From contig JAFGIT010000273.1 in the NCBI GenBank assembly GCA_016929465.1, positions 1-6,657 on the forward strand: a DNA stretch of 6,657 nucleotides. The letters are read 5' to 3'. This DNA comes from JAFGIT01 sp016929465 [NCBI: Candidatus Coatesbacteria bacterium]. GTDB lineage: Bacteria > B130-G9. Below the pieces are notes generated by a model that was not told where the DNA came from, searched no databases, and worked only from the letters and a program-made list of their open reading frames with translations. This document shows positions 6,365-6,657 of the stretch, piece by piece (positions within the stretch are counted from its first letter, which is position 1; every line of letters begins with the position of its first letter). The position numbers and the translations under genes are program-made.

Positions 6365-6657
6365 ATGAACAGAAAGACGATGACGATCATTATCCTGCTG
6401 GGCGTGATAGCGCTTTGCTCGTTCGCCTCAGCTGCCGACCACTACGTCGATGTCAATTCGGGCAACGACGCGAATTCTGGGCTTTCTCCGGACGAAGCCT
6501 GGAAGACAATTACGTATGCGACCTTGGCCGCGCAGGAGGAAGGTTATTGGTATTACTCCAGCACCATTTTGACGGAGCCATTCGTGATTCATGTCGCGCC
6601 GGGTGTCTATACCCGGGAGACGGGCGAGAACGCCTACGATGCGGGCATATATTTGGA
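6365..6657 (+). CDS. Secreted protein, probable parallel beta-helix (5' part only)
   Basis: The frame stays open from ATG 6365 to the window edge, giving 97 codons, so the gene is partial at its 3' end. Residues 1-23 form a clear signal peptide: basic MNRK, hydrophobic core about 6-20, and an ASA site with cleavage likely after A23 or A24. The mature start reads YVDVNSGNDANSGLSPDEAW (27-46), followed by KTITYA (47-52) and later VIHVAPGVYT (74-83). This is the usual opening of exported right-handed beta-helix proteins of the DUF1565 and pectate-lyase-like type, which may be polysaccharide-active enzymes or surface proteins. The catalytic part, if any, lies outside the window, so no substrate can be named. 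It has a good ribosome site and follows the repeat region, apparently as an independent unit rather than part of the ftsH cluster. Confidence 0.8.
   Translation, partial: MNRKTMTIIILLGVIALCSFASAADHYVDVNSGNDANSGLSPDEAWKTITYATLAAQEEGYWYYSSTILTEPFVIHVAPGVYTRETGENAYDAGIYL

Noticed and set aside
5947-6390. Minus-strand open frame of 147 codons across the repeat block
   Set aside because: Its translation is made from the repeats (FKVQSSRFKVQGSK, NPQSAIRNSQF, IRAHSWLKS), overlaps the real signal peptide gene on the other strand, and is the kind of spurious protein such repeats commonly generate.

Overview
The window is bacterial chromosome, with every supported gene on the + strand. It falls into two parts. 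Positions 1-5365 hold a compact housekeeping cluster: ftsH (membrane AAA+ protease), folP (dihydropteroate synthase), cdaA (diadenylate cyclase making c-di-AMP), and a putative secreted or lipid-anchored HEAT-repeat-like protein. Positions 5366-6364 are about 1 kb without a gene, densely packed with short repeats and hairpins. From 6365 to the window edge is the start of a secreted, probably beta-helical protein, cut off by the window.

The order ftsH-folP-cdaA is a known conserved neighbourhood in several bacterial phyla, where it usually continues with cdaR (YbbR) and glmM. Here cdaR does not follow. The next gene starts four bases after the cdaA stop, with its Shine-Dalgarno inside the cdaA end, and encodes an exported alpha-helical repeat protein I cannot assign to a named family. 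This is the most interesting gene-level observation: an unrelated-looking exported protein holds the position normally occupied by the extracytoplasmic partner of CdaA.

The organism is probably a diderm bacterium of a lineage such as Planctomycetota or a neighbouring candidate phylum. The hints are the gene order, TTG starts for ftsH and folP, frequent ATA and AGG/AGA codons in a moderately GC-rich sequence, an exported beta-helix protein, and intergenic mini-repeats (CACGAAT decamers, ATTGCGG and TTTGAAC heptamers, a GGGCT-TTCC-AGCCC hairpin) of a type I recall from such genomes. This assignment is inference; no marker gene here settles it.

The 5366-6364 region contains an ungapped 112-bp imperfect tandem duplication, a second diverged duplication of about 80 bp with CAATTC-centred hairpins, a 23-bp dispersed direct repeat (one copy contributes an arm to an 8-bp inverted repeat), two neighbouring heptamer arrays, and two CACGAAT decamer arrays. 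The second decamer array runs into the Shine-Dalgarno of the beta-helix gene. No transposase, RNA gene or CRISPR array is visible. The window does not show a clear new defence or mobile system.
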